Of a stretch of 5,869 nt of DNA, positions 5,427 to 5,869 are shown in pieces. The notes below the pieces were generated by a model. That model worked only from the letters and a program-made list of their open reading frames with translations. It ran no database searches and was not told the DNA's origin. The translations under genes and the position numbers were made by a program. Position 1 is the stretch's first letter, and each line of letters starts with the position of its first letter. Source of the DNA: Sulfurimonas sp. (GTDB taxonomy: Bacteria; Campylobacterota; Campylobacteria; Campylobacterales; Sulfurimonadaceae); contig JAQIBW010000271.1 of NCBI GenBank assembly GCA_027858865.1, positions 1-5,869 of the forward strand, given 5' to 3'.

Positions 5427-5869
5427 ATGAAAAATTTAACAATTTTAACAGTAGTTTTATCTCTGCTTTTAGTTGGTTGTAGTGATGAGAAAAAAAGTAC
5501 AGCAGTAGCCTCTAAAGCTGTTCAAAAGCCATCTTTACCGGTAAAGGTGCATAGTGTAAAATTTACAAAAGCGCCTTTAGTGAAGAGTTATTCTGCACTA
5601 CTTAAACCTTTTAATGAGGTTAATATAATTGCACGAGTAAGTGGCTTGCTTCTAAGTGAAAATTTTAAAGAGGGTACATATGTAAAAAAAGGTGATACTC
5701 TTTATGAAATTCAAAAAAATGAATATGTGGCATCTTTAAATGAAGTAAAAGCATCTCTTTTAAAAGCTAAGGCGAATTTTAATAAAGCTCTTAAAGATTG
5801 GGAGCGTAATGAGTATCTTTTTAAAAATAATGCAATTTCTGCAGTGATGCGTGATGAACTCTTTTATAC
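5427..5869 (+). CDS. RND efflux membrane-fusion protein (AcrA/MexA-like lipoprotein), 3' truncated by window edge
   Basis: Periplasmic adaptor linking an inner-membrane RND pump to the TolC channel encoded just upstream. The 147 codons present begin with a lipoprotein signal: Lys3-region charge, a hydrophobic run, then lipobox LVGC with lipidated Cys18. Ser at +2 does not carry the Asp inner-membrane retention signal, though D20 is at +3 and that rule is mainly known from enterics. After a linker (19-36), the family pattern appears: a beta strand with LPVKVHSV (37-44), then the first half of the lipoyl (biotinyl-like) domain, ARVSGLLLSENFKEG (69-83), VKKGDTLYEI (86-95), and the start of the helical hairpin from about 99. 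The usual IDP after the lipoyl half is IQK here. The C-terminal lipoyl half, beta-barrel and membrane-proximal domains lie beyond the window. The short sequence still gives a firm family call. Confidence 0.9.
   Translation, partial: MKNLTILTVVLSLLLVGCSDEKKSTAVASKAVQKPSLPVKVHSVKFTKAPLVKSYSALLKPFNEVNIIARVSGLLLSENFKEGTYVKKGDTLYEIQKNEYVASLNEVKASLLKAKANFNKALKDWERNEYLFKNNAISAVMRDELFY

Noticed and set aside
1..5869. CRISPR arrays, insertion sequences, tRNA or rRNA genes, signs of recent gene transfer
   Set aside because: No regularly spaced repeats, transposase motifs or RNA gene signatures were seen, and base use looks even across all six genes.

Overview
The window is AT-rich DNA with tightly packed genes. 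It most likely comes from a member of the Campylobacterota (Sulfurimonas/Arcobacter-like). Three things support this: a soluble FlgS-type histidine kinase, a promoter with a T-run just before an extended -10 box as described for Campylobacter, and the general protein and codon character. Genus-level placement is inference; there is no rRNA or other marker here.

Left block (2-3611, + strand): three closely spaced co-directional genes, probably one transcript. The first is a 5'-truncated signalling protein with an Aer-like PAS domain, a second PAS domain and a complete HD-GYP cyclic-di-GMP phosphodiesterase domain. After a 16-nt gap comes a full-length M18 metallo-aminopeptidase. After a 6-nt gap comes a soluble PAS-like/HisKA/HATPase sensor kinase resembling FlgS, the kinase of the FlgS-FlgR flagellar (sigma-54) regulatory pair. 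The block therefore combines second-messenger turnover with probable flagellar control around a housekeeping peptidase.

Right block (3608-5869): a MarR-family repressor gene on the - strand, converging on the kinase gene with a 4-nt overlap. It diverges from an efflux operon on the + strand: a TolC-type outer-membrane channel starting at TTG behind a strong Shine-Dalgarno, then immediately an RND-type lipoprotein membrane-fusion protein that runs off the window. The inner-membrane RND pump should follow outside the window. The 175-bp divergent region carries a promoter in each direction, two imperfect palindromes and a shared 12-bp motif that could be MarR operators.

The main points for follow-up are the Aer-type (probably FAD-binding) PAS joined to an HD-GYP domain, and the MarR gene, whose reading frame stays open and protein-like for 34 codons upstream of its only ATG start, with an ATG one frame off at the expected place. 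No RNA genes, insertion sequences, CRISPR arrays or clear intrinsic terminators were seen, and no gene-free stretch exceeds 300 bases. I did not find a clearly new biological system.
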